Assembly (NCBI GenBank): GCA_015056925.1
Contig: SVFJ01000005.1
Coordinates: forward strand, 1 to 64,000
Direction: 5' to 3'
DNA length: 64,000 nucleotides
Source of the DNA: Lachnospiraceae bacterium
GTDB lineage: Bacteria; Bacillota; Clostridia; Lachnospirales; Lachnospiraceae
Shown: piece by piece, positions 41,473-51,921 of the stretch
Layout: every line of letters begins with the position of its first letter
Position numbering within the stretch: the stretch's first letter is position 1
The notes under the pieces: generated by a model
Database searches by the model: none
What the model was told of the DNA's origin: nothing
What the model saw: the letters and a program-made list of their open reading frames with translations, nothing else
Position numbers and translations under genes: made by a program

Positions 41473-42027
41473 CTATTCTGTAATATTCAGATAATCCTTA
41501 ATGAAGGCAATCGCTTCATCCTCAGTTTTGAACCACTGCTTCACTCTCCACTCTCCATCCTTATCTGATGAAGCTACACCGGTAAGTGATGGTGTCTTAA
41601 ATGTGATATTCTCACCCTTGGTCTCATAACTGTCAGCAGTATCCTTAAACTTAACCTTTGGTAAAACTGCTGCGATATACTTCTTTTCACCATCATCATC
41701 AATCTCGCTTGCGTAGAAACCATAGCCAACAAAATTAGCTGTATCTGAATCCTTGTATACCACCTTGCTAGTCGCTTCATCAACAGTATGGCCAAACATA
41801 ACGTTTGCAGCCTTTAAAGGTAACTGAGTAACCTGAAGCTTAACATTTGCAAATTTAAACTCTGAATGGTCGATAACAAGCTTATTGTCGCCGTATACCT
41901 TCGCTTCTCCATACTGTGGGTCAACATCTGTTCCCACTGCTGTTCCGCACTTAAATCCGTCTGAATATGTTCCTGTTTTTACATCCAACTTGGAAATGTA
42001 TGGATGACTTAATCCATAATGTGCCAT
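41473..42027 (-). CDS. Major tail protein
   Basis: phi13-type (AHYGLSHPYISKLDVKTGTYSDG). Confidence 0.85.
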   Translation of the reverse strand: MAHYGLSHPYISKLDVKTGTYSDGFKCGTAVGTDVDPQYGEAKVYGDNKLVIDHSEFKFANVKLQVTQLPLKAANVMFGHTVDEATSKVVYKDSDTANFVGYGFYASEIDDDGEKKYIAAVLPKVKFKDTADSYETKGENITFKTPSLTGVASSDKDGEWRVKQWFKTEDEAIAFIKDYLNITE

Positions 42028-42040
42028 TATAATATCCTCC

Positions 42041-42424
42041 TTAATGTTTATCTGTGTAATTCATCTTAAATACTGTGCACCGAGAACGCTTATTACTTGT
42101 AGCACTCTGCGTAACACTTTCATAAGTTGTTTCCAAGAATGAAAACTTGCTTGTAATCTGAAAGCCTCTGCTCTCAAAATACTCTCCTGTCCTGCGTTTC
42201 AACTCATGGTAGTTGAACTCCTTGGGTGTATGCATCCGAAGTTGTATATAAGCTGTATCGAACAAGGGCCTGTCATCACCAAATTGTGTCGGTGTTTCAT
42301 CCTCATAAGAAAATGTAAAGTAAATATCTGATTCATCATCCTCGTAAATATCCTCTGCAACAGGATAGCCTATATGCTCACTAAACTCTGTTACAAATAA
42401 TTCATTAAGATTCATCCCTTGCAC
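42041..42424 (-). CDS. Tail terminator/completion-like protein
   Basis: Gene order. Confidence 0.65.
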   Translation of the reverse strand: MQGMNLNELFVTEFSEHIGYPVAEDIYEDDESDIYFTFSYEDETPTQFGDDRPLFDTAYIQLRMHTPKEFNYHELKRRTGEYFESRGFQITSKFSFLETTYESVTQSATSNKRSRCTVFKMNYTDKH

Positions 42425-42887
42425 CTGTCTTTCTGTTGTATACTTCCTGCATCTTTGTCATGGATGCGCTCCTTGTCTGATTCACCAATCTTTGTAAGAA
42501 TGGCCGAGCTGGTTGCCTACCTGCAACACCATATTCAATCCATATCATCTTGAGTGAATTGGAAATCTTATATTTCCTCATCTTCTCTCCTTTTCCTTTT
42601 ACTGAAAATGAATTGATAGAGCTGTATCCGGTAGGTCTTACATGTACCATCCATGCACCATTTTTAGCCTTTTTCGGCTTGGTTGCTTTAATAGAATCAA
42701 TAAGTTCTCCTGATAACTCATGGTTATCCTGACGAAGTATGTCTTTCATATTGTTTTCAAGAATAGGCGCAGTCTCTTGCAGAGCTTCAAAACAGATATC
42801 ATCCGCATCTGTCTGTAATAGCTCACTTAAGAAATCTTCGGGAAAATCCATCTCAAATCCTGCCATCAGCTTGTACCTATCTTGCAA
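42405..42887 (-). CDS. HK97 gp10-like protein
   Basis: Gene order; RPFLQRLVNQ. Confidence 0.75.
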   Translation of the reverse strand: MQDRYKLMAGFEMDFPEDFLSELLQTDADDICFEALQETAPILENNMKDILRQDNHELSGELIDSIKATKPKKAKNGAWMVHVRPTGYSSINSFSVKGKGEKMRKYKISNSLKMIWIEYGVAGRQPARPFLQRLVNQTRSASMTKMQEVYNRKTGARDES

Positions 42888-43198
42888 TATAATTCGATAT
42901 ACTCATGCTTATCGTCTATGTCATTGATATCCTCAATGTCATATATCTTCCCAGCATATTTAACCTTCATCTTTGTGTTATACTCTGTCTCTGAGTATCT
43001 GATGAGAAAACGAATTGAATTAATGCTGATATCTGTATCTGCTACCTCTTTCTCCTTATCCTTGGATGAGCTTCTTTTCGTATACTTCGCCCAACATTTT
43101 CTAACAGATACCAATTCTCTTCCAAAGCCCTGCTTATCCGGCTTGGAATACTTCAATATCTCAATTCGCTTGTTCAGTTCTCCCGGATTAATATTCAT
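42866..43198 (-). CDS. Head-tail adaptor/head closure protein
   Basis: MNINPGELNKRIEILKY...; gene order. Confidence 0.8.
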   Translation of the reverse strand: MNINPGELNKRIEILKYSKPDKQGFGRELVSVRKCWAKYTKRSSSKDKEKEVADTDISINSIRFLIRYSETEYNTKMKVKYAGKIYDIEDINDIDDKHEYIELYCKIGTS

Positions 43199-43207
43199 AC
43201 ATGCCTC

Positions 43208-43516
43208 CTATACATAATTTGCACTATGCATGTTTAAAATGCTTGATACCGTCTGATTCGTGTAACTCTTGCCGACGGTAAATGAACGGTTGTCATGCAT
43301 ATCCTGGCAAAGTACAAGGACAGCAATCGGAAACTTGGCATAATCATCCAAGGTCTTTCCCTCAATACCTTCCTCGTACTTTGGAATATGCGTATAGTCA
43401 GCAACGTATTCTACCGCCGCATCCAGAATCATCTGCATTTGCGTCGGTTCATACTCATCCTCTTCCAGTTTAAGGAACTCAGCTACATAGGGGACCGTAA
43501 TCTCACTTACCTTCAT
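43208..43516 (-). CDS. Head-tail connector protein (gp6-like)
   Basis: LKLEEDEYEPTQMQMILDAAVEYVADYT. Confidence 0.8.
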   Translation of the reverse strand: MKVSEITVPYVAEFLKLEEDEYEPTQMQMILDAAVEYVADYTHIPKYEEGIEGKTLDDYAKFPIAVLVLCQDMHDNRSFTVGKSYTNQTVSSILNMHSANYV

Positions 43517-43541
43517 GCCTTACCTCCTTAAACCAACACCA

Positions 43542-44702
43542 CTATGATGCAGACTTCATATCAAGAGCAGCAATCATCTCTGCATTCTGCACCTTTGCAT
43601 CAAGTTCAACGAAACCAAGAACCTCAAGCAAATGTAAACGTGCCTTTGTCTCTCTTAATACCTCAATGTCGATATCCTCTGAAATCTTAACAGCAAGCCC
43701 CTTGTAATCTCCGTAGAAGATTGCTCTTGCACCTGCTGCCATCTTAGGCATTGCATCAGAAATGCGTACATCCTTGCCAAATAAGGTGTAACCCCATTTA
43801 GCTGTTGCATCCTTCTGTAACAGATAGTTACCCTGACCATCCTTAAGCTTACGAATATGCTTTCTGGTATCCTTATTCATAATCCAGTAAGCATTTGCCT
43901 GATATCTGTCTGGTACAGACTCCTGTAAATCAATAAGTTCATCTGCTGTGATAGCAGTTTCGGAAGCAGCTTCTACAATCTGTGTTACTCCACTTAACCC
44001 CTCAATCTTGCCAGATGTACCAATCAAAAGTTCATGCTCTAAGAATAAAGCAATTGCCTCTGCCATCTTACGAATAACATAGTTCACGATATCGAACTTA
44101 CTGTTATTAATAAGACTCTTAGAAATATCTGTGATAGCTCTCGCAAGATATTCCTTAAGTTCAATGCTCTTGAATTTACCTGATGTGCTGCTTCCGTCAA
44201 CACCTTCTGTTGCATAAGTCATAGTAATTGCACCTGATGATTCATCGTAGTATGGCAATGACAATGTACCTGCTACGGTATAATGCTCCGAATCTGCAAA
44301 GATAGGGCAAATCTCCTTAGTCTTCTCGATAATCTTATTGGCGATTGTAGTTGGAATAATTGCCCCATTTTCGCCCTTTGCCATTGTCACATCGGCTCTC
44401 TCTTCTACTACACCTCTGATAAAGCTCTCAAAAGCTCTCTCCTCTGCTTTCTCCTGCTCTTCCTTGGACTTATCGCCCTCATCAGAACCTGCATCTGTTC
44501 TGTCTTCCTCTTCAAGAAAACCTCTTGCTCTCTCTTCTGCCTCGATGGTTGCATCAATCGCCTTAATCTGCTTCTCGTAATCGCCGAACTTCTTAACCTC
44601 ATCTTCATTCATGGCTCTTTCTTCTGCCTCTGCCTGCTCTAACAGCTTCTTTGTCTCTGCCATCAGCTTTGCTCTCTGCTCTTTTAATTTCTTAATATGC
44701 AT
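43542..44702 (-). CDS. HK97-type major capsid protein
   Basis: N-terminal delta-domain-like coiled coil; AYWIMNKDTRKHIRKLKDGQGNYLLQ. Confidence 0.92.
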   Translation of the reverse strand: MHIKKLKEQRAKLMAETKKLLEQAEAEERAMNEDEVKKFGDYEKQIKAIDATIEAEERARGFLEEEDRTDAGSDEGDKSKEEQEKAEERAFESFIRGVVEERADVTMAKGENGAIIPTTIANKIIEKTKEICPIFADSEHYTVAGTLSLPYYDESSGAITMTYATEGVDGSSTSGKFKSIELKEYLARAITDISKSLINNSKFDIVNYVIRKMAEAIALFLEHELLIGTSGKIEGLSGVTQIVEAASETAITADELIDLQESVPDRYQANAYWIMNKDTRKHIRKLKDGQGNYLLQKDATAKWGYTLFGKDVRISDAMPKMAAGARAIFYGDYKGLAVKISEDIDIEVLRETKARLHLLEVLGFVELDAKVQNAEMIAALDMKSAS

Positions 44703-44740
44703 CTTTCTTACCTCCGTTTTTGTTTAATATAAAAAGCTGA

Positions 44741-45331
44741 CTAAATAGCCAGCTTCTTTAACCTGTTCTTATACTCCGCATTGTCATACGTCTTTTTCTG
44801 ATTGTCGATGATATCCATATCATCATCAAATGCTCTGCACTCTAATTCTAATACTTCATCATCAGCTCTACACTCTACACTTGTAGCCGAGTATACCGGA
44901 GTCTTATTAACCACCAGCGTAATATGGTCCAAATCAAATCCCCGTACATGACGTAACGGTAACTGGTCGGCTCTCTCCTCGATTTTGTCCTGAATCCTAC
45001 GCATACCAAAGGACCAACCTTTGATTTTACCCTGCTTTGCCTCTGCAATCGTGTTCGCATCTGTAATTTCAGCCTTGGCATATAGACCGATGCGGTCTTC
45101 TTTTAGACTCAGAGTATTCGCTCTGGTCTCTGCAAGGACACAGCCTGCATCATGGTCCTTTGTCATCGGCACATTCTCAGCTCTTGCAAGAGCGTCTGCA
45201 AATGCTCGCTCTTCAATCACTTCGATTACCCTCTGACCTTTGGCCGTAATCACAGGACGGCTAGGCTTGCCCGTCACATTAACGTACCCGGTTATCTCTA
45301 AGACACCGTCAGCTCTCACTTCCACTTTCAT
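44741..45331 (-). CDS. HK97-type prohead protease
   Basis: ERAFADALARAENVPMTKDHDAGCVLAET...KGWSFGM. Confidence 0.88.
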   Translation of the reverse strand: MKVEVRADGVLEITGYVNVTGKPSRPVITAKGQRVIEVIEERAFADALARAENVPMTKDHDAGCVLAETRANTLSLKEDRIGLYAKAEITDANTIAEAKQGKIKGWSFGMRRIQDKIEERADQLPLRHVRGFDLDHITLVVNKTPVYSATSVECRADDEVLELECRAFDDDMDIIDNQKKTYDNAEYKNRLKKLAI

Positions 45332-46574
45332 CAGCTATCTTCTCTCCTTTCTTGAAATTTTTCATATTGGTTGTCGCATTGGTATTTGGTGTGTAGATTT
45401 CTCCTGTTTTGATGTTATACAAGACACTATCCAAACCAAGGCGAACAAATTCAAAGCCTAACGGCTCTAAATCCTCTTTTTCTCTAATTTCATCGACTAA
45501 AAGAAAATTGTTCTTATAGGCGATTTCATATGCCTCATAACGTTCTTTGATATTTCCACGTTTGAGTTCCTTTACATCAAAATAAAAATGATAACCCTGC
45601 TCTTTCTCAAGCTCAGTCAATAAATCTCTGTCTAAGCTCGCCTCAATATCTGCAATCAGTGGCATGATACAGAAATTAATAAAATTATCAATATCCTTCT
45701 GTGTCGCATTGCCTCTGATGATTGGATTTGCAATGGAGAAGAGCATTGTTAACTCTGCCGAGTTGGTCTCTTTATTCTCATTGAGCTGTAGCTCTGTCGG
45801 TGTACTAGATAACTCGTGGAACTCAGCACCCCTAGAGAATACTGCCACCCTGTCTCCATTTGGACTAAACAAAGATATCAGTCTGCTTTTTATCTTGTTT
45901 AGTGTTGCTTCGTCCTTAACACTGTCTGGGCAAAGATATCCTTTCTTTCCTCCACCAGTCTCTACAAGACTTTTTTCAAAACGCAACTCATTGTAGGCAA
46001 CTGCTGCCATCGTTCCACTCTGCTCCTGCATCGGTGTACTCTTGTGACCATCTCTGGTGTTTCTTAGCAATTTGATAAATTCATACTTGCCGTATCTTTT
46101 CCCATTTACACAGATGTCATAATCTTTGAATATTGGGTCTGTGTTGGTTAAGAAGCTAATATTCTCGCACTTCACATGATGAATGCTTACCACATCTTCA
46201 TAACGCTTATTGATATAAGCAAAGGCACCTTTGCCGAGGTAATAATCTTCCAGCATGGCTCTCCAAAACTGTGGAGCTGTCATAGTATCGCCTGTGTCAT
46301 AATTTAGCAAGTAGCACCTTCTGTCACCCTTAATCTGCTTAACCTCTCCCTTCTCTGTTTTAAACAGATTAACTGGCAAAGCAGATATAACATCTGATAT
46401 CAGCTTAATAGATGCACCAACACTTGGAATCTCTAAAGCCTGCTCTCTTGTCAAAGACGTATTTTCTCCGAGAAATCTTCTCAATTCATCGGATACTGCA
46501 ACACCACTGGTGTCCGAATCGGACACCGAAGACGTATCTGCTCTTTTCTCGATAGTCCAACCGAATAAATTCAT
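45309..46574 (-). CDS. HK97-type portal protein
   Basis: QFWRAMLEDYYLGKGAFAYI; gene order. Confidence 0.9.
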   Translation of the reverse strand: MNLFGWTIEKRADTSSVSDSDTSGVAVSDELRRFLGENTSLTREQALEIPSVGASIKLISDVISALPVNLFKTEKGEVKQIKGDRRCYLLNYDTGDTMTAPQFWRAMLEDYYLGKGAFAYINKRYEDVVSIHHVKCENISFLTNTDPIFKDYDICVNGKRYGKYEFIKLLRNTRDGHKSTPMQEQSGTMAAVAYNELRFEKSLVETGGGKKGYLCPDSVKDEATLNKIKSRLISLFSPNGDRVAVFSRGAEFHELSSTPTELQLNENKETNSAELTMLFSIANPIIRGNATQKDIDNFINFCIMPLIADIEASLDRDLLTELEKEQGYHFYFDVKELKRGNIKERYEAYEIAYKNNFLLVDEIREKEDLEPLGFEFVRLGLDSVLYNIKTGEIYTPNTNATTNMKNFKKGEKIADESGSES

Positions 46575-46584
46575 TTTCTGCCTC

Positions 46585-48270
46585 CTAACATACTATAAAA
46601 TCACTTCCGTATAACATCTCCTGCTGCGCAAGATAGATAGCATTAATCAATGACACAACCATATCCACCTTACCGTTTGAACGTTTTTTATTGACATAGC
46701 GATTCATGTTCGTGTCATAAGTACACCTTGCGTTCTCAAAGTTGATTTCCAAAAGCAAATTCTCATCGTATAAGAATTTCTTGCCTAATATAGCCTCTTT
46801 TAGAAGCTTTGTAGGCATATGTAAGGTATCTGAATGCTGTCGGACAATGACGCACTCATATCCCTCTCTTTCAAGTGCCTGCATCGTTGAAATTGCATTG
46901 TATTTATCAAATGCCAACTGGACTATCTCCACACCATACTTTGTTTGCAAATCCATGATGAAGTTCTGCACATCCAGATAGTCAACCAAGGCTCCCTCGC
47001 TTGCAAAGCACACTCCCTGACGTATCAGTTTCGCATAATCAACACTTTCTTTCTGCCTCTTGGCGGCAAGTTTATCCTCCGGCAACCATCCCCAAACCTT
47101 GGCATAAATCACATCATCTTCCACTGTTACCATTGCAACAGATGTGTTATCCTCGGTCATGGATAAGTCGCATCCTATATATACTTTCCTGCCTCTCCAC
47201 CAGTCAATATCTTCCTTGCGTCTGCATTCCTTGACGCTCGTAATCTCAATATAGGCTTCTGCTCCCATGCCCTTGAACTTGATGTTGCAATGCTTACAAA
47301 GGAAATTTTCCCTCTTATTCGGGTAAAGGATTGCATTCGCTCTCTTTTCTTTGATTTTCTCAAAGACTTTTTCATTACTGACTGCTACAGGATTTGCCTG
47401 ATACAAAATCGTGTCATCATCCTGCCACGAATCCTCATGTACAAGCTCCTCATCCGGCTCATAAAGTAATGCAAAATATCTGTCTGACAAGCCCTCATTC
47501 AATCCGTCTAAGGTCTTCTTGGCTCTGTCAATTTCATCAATCATGACGTTATCATCATTCGGGTACTGTGTACTGATGATGATACCTAAAGCATTAGCCA
47601 ATGTTATCTGTGATGAGCGCATCGCCTCAACGGGATAATCGTCAAGTGCACCTGCCTCATCAGCAAGGAACGCATTTGCAAGTTTTCCGTCCATACCGTC
47701 TTTCGAGTATGCAAGCGGTGTATACTCCGAATCAGTCAGATTACATCGAATCTGACTGCGAAGCAGCTTAAAATGTTTGCTGACATATGGACTCGACTTA
47801 ATAATCTTTCTGATAGCTCCTTTCAGCTCAGAAGACAAAGCCAAATCAGGAGCAACCGAGAAGAATCTCGAAAACTGTGGTTCTGTCAGCATCAAGAGTA
47901 TAAAAATAACGCCACAGTTGAAGGTCTTGAAATTCTTTCGAGCAATCTCCAACAATGCCGTCTCGTAATATCTTATGTCTTTATTCTCATTATTTCTCAA
48001 TTTGGTACAGAAAGTGGCTGTAATCAATAGACAAGCATACGGTTCCAAGCCTTCGTTCATCGGGCACCCTAAATCCGGGTGTACCATCAAAGACAATATG
48101 GACTCGATACGCTCATAAGCCTTCTCATCGACATAAGCCTCTGCATTCTTTCCATCCACGATATCAACCCAGCGCTTAGCCTGCTTCTTGACATATTTGC
48201 CAACATAGAAATTATCGTCAGTAATACACCACTTTGCGTACTGGTAAGCAACCGAATCTTTAACTGCCAT
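46585..48270 (-). CDS. Terminase large subunit
   Basis: ARKNFKTFNCGVIFI, FLADEAGALDDYPVEAM, YIGCDLSMTEDNTS. Confidence 0.92.
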   Translation of the reverse strand: MAVKDSVAYQYAKWCITDDNFYVGKYVKKQAKRWVDIVDGKNAEAYVDEKAYERIESILSLMVHPDLGCPMNEGLEPYACLLITATFCTKLRNNENKDIRYYETALLEIARKNFKTFNCGVIFILLMLTEPQFSRFFSVAPDLALSSELKGAIRKIIKSSPYVSKHFKLLRSQIRCNLTDSEYTPLAYSKDGMDGKLANAFLADEAGALDDYPVEAMRSSQITLANALGIIISTQYPNDDNVMIDEIDRAKKTLDGLNEGLSDRYFALLYEPDEELVHEDSWQDDDTILYQANPVAVSNEKVFEKIKEKRANAILYPNKRENFLCKHCNIKFKGMGAEAYIEITSVKECRRKEDIDWWRGRKVYIGCDLSMTEDNTSVAMVTVEDDVIYAKVWGWLPEDKLAAKRQKESVDYAKLIRQGVCFASEGALVDYLDVQNFIMDLQTKYGVEIVQLAFDKYNAISTMQALEREGYECVIVRQHSDTLHMPTKLLKEAILGKKFLYDENLLLEINFENARCTYDTNMNRYVNKKRSNGKVDMVVSLINAIYLAQQEMLYGSDFIVC

Positions 48271-48853
48271 TTCCTAATATCTTTTTCAATGGGTCCTCTT
48301 CGTTTTCATTCGTCTTTTTCGGAATACTGCGCAAACCACCACTAATCGTCATGAGGTTCTCTTTCTCAATATCCATCAGCATTTTTCTCTTTGCCTGTAG
48401 CTGTTTATCAATGGCTGTGACCTGACTCTGAAAGCTACCAAGCATCTTGTAATACTCCGCATAGGACATTCCGGATTCAATAAGCTGACTTTCCTTTTCC
48501 TCGAACTTCTGCGCACGCTGGTAAAAGCTCTCCCTCTTCTGCTCAAACTCCTCACATTCCGCAACTAACATACAGTATCTGTTGATGACCCCCTCAAAGA
48601 GCGCATCATTCTTATTAATTTTCTTAAGCAGCTTATTTACTTTCATAAACTCCTTATGCGCTCTGTCATTCTCTCTGACTTCCTTGCGCTCCTTAAGGGA
48701 TACTCCTGTCAACAGTTCCTCTTCGGCCTTTTTTCGCTGTTCCATTTCAGCTTTGGTTCGATGTGATTTTCCTTCTGTGGAAATTACCGAAAACGGCTTT
48801 GATGGTCTACCCATTTTGTCTCTCCTTTCTCCCCTTTCAGAAAAATTTCTCAT
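48260..48853 (-). CDS. Terminase small subunit (P27-like)
   Basis: MGRPSKPFSVISTEGKSHRTKAEMEQRKKAEEELLTG; gene order. Confidence 0.85.
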   Translation of the reverse strand: MRNFSERGERRDKMGRPSKPFSVISTEGKSHRTKAEMEQRKKAEEELLTGVSLKERKEVRENDRAHKEFMKVNKLLKKINKNDALFEGVINRYCMLVAECEEFEQKRESFYQRAQKFEEKESQLIESGMSYAEYYKMLGSFQSQVTAIDKQLQAKRKMLMDIEKENLMTISGGLRSIPKKTNENEEDPLKKILGNGS

Positions 48854-48908
48854 TTTGGGAATATTTTACAAATGAATCCTTGCTGTAGGTGTGGAGCGAT
48901 TCTGTATT

Positions 48909-49306
48909 TCAAAATGCCACATCCCCGGGGGGAGTTTGTTCAGCAATTATGCGCTTTACAACCTCTATCGGTATCTCGAAATTGTCACACATTTTGTGGT
49001 GCATTTCGCACACTGTCAACAAGTTATCATTATCCAATCTTTTTTCATAATTTTCTTCTATTTTTTCTGCATGATGCACAGAGATATTTATATTATTTAA
49101 TATCTTTTTTGTACCATAGAGATTGCGAATGCATATCTGACACAAGTAGTTGTCTCTCTGCTTAATCTCTTCTCTCTTCTGCTGCCATGCAGATGTATTT
49201 CTGAATCGGTCTGCTGCCGAATCTTTCTTCTGTATCTTCGCAGGTCGCATACCGCAATCATAATCACTTTTATGTACACGATTGCAATACTTACATGACT
49301 TTAACA
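48909..49306 (-). CDS. HNH endonuclease
   Basis: RDNYLCQIC...ISVHHAEKIEE...LDNDNLLTVCEMHH; start approximate. Confidence 0.85.
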
Positions 49307-49398
49307 TCTCTTCCTCCTGCACATAGTAAAAGGCACTGGGTTCTGTTCCCAATGCCTTATCTCTATGCTACTAATATACACCATTGTTATGTGCCATT

Positions 49399-49857
49399 CT
49401 ATGCCGTCTTCTCTTTTGCTTCCGGCAATTGAAATGATTCGAGTGCTCTTGCGTGGATACGATGCATATTTCTCCAACTCATATTGATATCCGATGCTAT
49501 CTTCTCCCATTTATAGCCTCTAATATATCTCAATGTAAGCACTTCTCTTTCATCTTCCTTCTCAATCATTTCGATACGTCTGAATATATCTGTATACGTT
49601 TCGATGCGCTTATATCGAAGCCTTATCATCTCACCAATCAACGCATGCTCTTTCACGATGTAGTCAGATAAATCTCCCTGCCCTGCATTCGCTCTTGGCA
49701 TATCCGATATATGCATACTCGGACACATAGCATTGATGCGCAACTCTTCTATCTGGCCTTCGATTCTTCTTACTGCTCTGATGCATTCTAGGTACTGATT
49801 TAGATACTCTTTCTTCTTCTCATTCAACTCTGCTTCTGCACTTAATTCTTTCTTCAT
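49399..49857 (-). CDS. ArpU/DUF1492-like sigma-type regulator
   Basis: ILTLRYIRGYKWEKIASDINMSWRNMHRIHARAL HTH; adjacent to HNH/terminase. Confidence 0.75.
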   Translation of the reverse strand: MKKELSAEAELNEKKKEYLNQYLECIRAVRRIEGQIEELRINAMCPSMHISDMPRANAGQGDLSDYIVKEHALIGEMIRLRYKRIETYTDIFRRIEMIEKEDEREVLTLRYIRGYKWEKIASDINMSWRNMHRIHARALESFQLPEAKEKTA

Positions 49858-49961
49858 ATGACACCTCTTTATATATCAATTTTCTCCCATTTGTGATATA
49901 CTTAACGTGTCGTTAGGACATTGCTTAACTTTGGTCGGTGGAGCAATGTCCTTATTCATTT

Positions 49962-50978
49962 CTACACGATTTCCACATAACTGTGGAATATCTGTTCAAC
50001 ATATTGGTCTGACTTAAATGTGTAATGTCTACCTGTTACATTCCTTGGAGCATGTCCCAAATATTCTCCTGCTGCCGATTCGCTTCCCCCTCTGCGAACA
50101 ATGGCTGTTGCTGTTGTCTTTCTAAAGATATGCGGATATACTCTTTTATCTACTCCAGAACGTTTTGCAATCATCTTTACTACATAGTATATTCCATCTG
50201 CCGATAAAGCTCTGTGGATATTCCTTGCACGTGTAAATAGTGCCTCATCTGACGATAACGAAACTTCTCGTTCTTCCAGATACTCTTTGATATATTGCAG
50301 TGCAACCTTATCCAAGAATACTGGTCTGAACCGATTTGACTTATGACCGTATATGATTATCTTTCCTGTTCCAAAATCTATATCGCTTATTTTAACACTA
50401 GGTATCTCTCCCACTCTCATTGCTGTCGAACGTAAAAATTCAAGGATTGCTCTGTCTCTCTTGCTGGTGCACCCTCTCTTTATCACTTCAACATCTGTCG
50501 CTTCCAAATGTTCGATAGGCTTTACAACTTGTGCAAAAGGTTCTACTCCGTCGCATGGGTTCTCTGTTACCAATTTGACTTTGCGCATCCATGTGAAGAA
50601 TGCCGATAAGTTCCTTCTGTAATTGTTCAGTGATGTGTTCGAATTTCCCAACTGTTTCTTCTGGAACAGATAGTACTCTACATCACTTTCACTAATATTA
50701 TTCAATGGCTTATTTATATACTCTACAAACTCTTTAAGTGTTCCAAGATAAGCTTTTACCGTTTCGTGGCTCAGCTTATTGGCTTTCCTCGCCATGAATA
50801 ATTCGATAATGTATTTGTTGGTATCATCAATTGCCGCTGGAAGGGTTTCCATCTCTGACATCTCGATATCCTGTGCTGCCTTAACAATGACAGCCTCCAG
50901 TATTGCCATTGTCGTTACATCTAAATACATTCTCATTCCAACCATAATGTCATTCTTTAACTTCGTCTTTGCATTCAT
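49962..50978 (-). CDS. Tyrosine recombinase
   Basis: RSTAMRVGEI, HIFRKTTATAI, YLGHAPRNVTGRHY. Confidence 0.93.
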   Translation of the reverse strand: MNAKTKLKNDIMVGMRMYLDVTTMAILEAVIVKAAQDIEMSEMETLPAAIDDTNKYIIELFMARKANKLSHETVKAYLGTLKEFVEYINKPLNNISESDVEYYLFQKKQLGNSNTSLNNYRRNLSAFFTWMRKVKLVTENPCDGVEPFAQVVKPIEHLEATDVEVIKRGCTSKRDRAILEFLRSTAMRVGEIPSVKISDIDFGTGKIIIYGHKSNRFRPVFLDKVALQYIKEYLEEREVSLSSDEALFTRARNIHRALSADGIYYVVKMIAKRSGVDKRVYPHIFRKTTATAIVRRGGSESAAGEYLGHAPRNVTGRHYTFKSDQYVEQIFHSYVEIV

Positions 50979-51065
50979 AACAATAACCTCGCTATTCTTT
51001 TGTTTACTGGTTACTATTAATCATTTATATCCCCTGCTAACTCAGCTTTATTTCAGTTTTCCGTT

Positions 51066-51218
51066 TTAGTCCTCTATTTCAACGGCTTCAAAATTATCTG
51101 CTATCAATGCAACATTGATATTTTTAAGTTGTTCTTGTGCCTTGCTAATGGCTTCATTTTCGTTTTCAGCTTCTACCTCTACGACTTCACTATAATAGGC
51201 TGTTACTTCATATCTCAT
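51066..51218 (-). CDS. Small acidic protein (50 aa)
   Basis: MRYEVTAYYSEVVEVEAENENEAISKAQEQLKNINVALIADNFEAVEIED; below ORF-track cutoff. Confidence 0.6.
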   Translation of the reverse strand: MRYEVTAYYSEVVEVEAENENEAISKAQEQLKNINVALIADNFEAVEIED

Positions 51219-51220
51219 AA

Positions 51221-51388
51221 CTATATTTCTCCACGTTCTGTAAGAAGATTTTTAATGTGTTCTTTTTCTTCTATTTCATTTTGAGATAGTCCATGCTTCT
51301 CTTCCCATTCTGTCAAATGTTCCAATCTTGCTTTTAAGCGCTTACTATCTGCGTTTTTATAAATTCCCATTTCTTTGTAGCTACTCAT
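51221..51388 (-). CDS. Small hypothetical prophage protein
   Basis: MSSYKEMGIYKNADSKRLKARLEHLTEWEEKHGLS...; start approximate. Confidence 0.6.
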   Translation of the reverse strand: MSSYKEMGIYKNADSKRLKARLEHLTEWEEKHGLSQNEIEEKEHIKNLLTERGEI

Positions 51389-51429
51389 ATTTTCTACCTC
51401 CATAAAAAGTTCCAAAGTTAGCTAAATTC

Positions 51430-51585
51430 TTAATCCATTGCTTTCCATATAATCGGCACAAATAGTAGCATTATAATGTCATCCACTATTCTACTTGTAA
51501 CTTGTCCGTATATAAGTAGTTCTAATGCCATCCAAACTAAGCAATATGCAAGTGCAATGCAACACGTTTTAATTACTTTCTTCAT
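51430..51585 (-). CDS. Small membrane protein (51 aa)
   Basis: MKKVIKTCCIALAYCLVWMALELLIYGQVTSRIVDDIIMLLFVPIIWKAMD. Confidence 0.5.
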   Translation of the reverse strand: MKKVIKTCCIALAYCLVWMALELLIYGQVTSRIVDDIIMLLFVPIIWKAMD

Positions 51586-51609
51586 CACAACCATTACCTC
51601 GCCAAATTT

Positions 51610-51921
51610 TTATACATTGAAATATACTCTTACAAATGTACCTTTTTCATCTGTCGCAAAATACAAGTGACCGTAGAAATCATCTTCTATATATCCTTGT
51701 GATTGGTCGCAATAATAATCATCATCAACTAATCCATCACGGTCTAATTTGTTTCCAAGCTCTGTATATAAATGACCGTCTTTTTCTACACACCCTTTGA
51801 CAAATACGGCTGTTGTAAAATCAATTCCATCTGCGTCAATTTTTTCATTAACCTTTTTTGTTAATTCTTCTATTCTTGCATTTAATTCTGCAATCTCTTT
51901 TATCTCATTATATACGTTCAT
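51610..51921 (-). CDS. Hypothetical prophage protein
   Basis: 103 aa ORF. Confidence 0.6.
   Translation of the reverse strand: MNVYNEIKEIAELNARIEELTKKVNEKIDADGIDFTTAVFVKGCVEKDGHLYTELGNKLDRDGLVDDDYYCDQSQGYIEDDFYGHLYFATDEKGTFVRVYFNV

Noticed and set aside
49915-49952. attP core or dif site (AGGACATTGCT...AGCAATGTCCT)
   Set aside because: Inverted repeat is real but looks as much like a terminator between genes; no second att copy in the window to support recombination.
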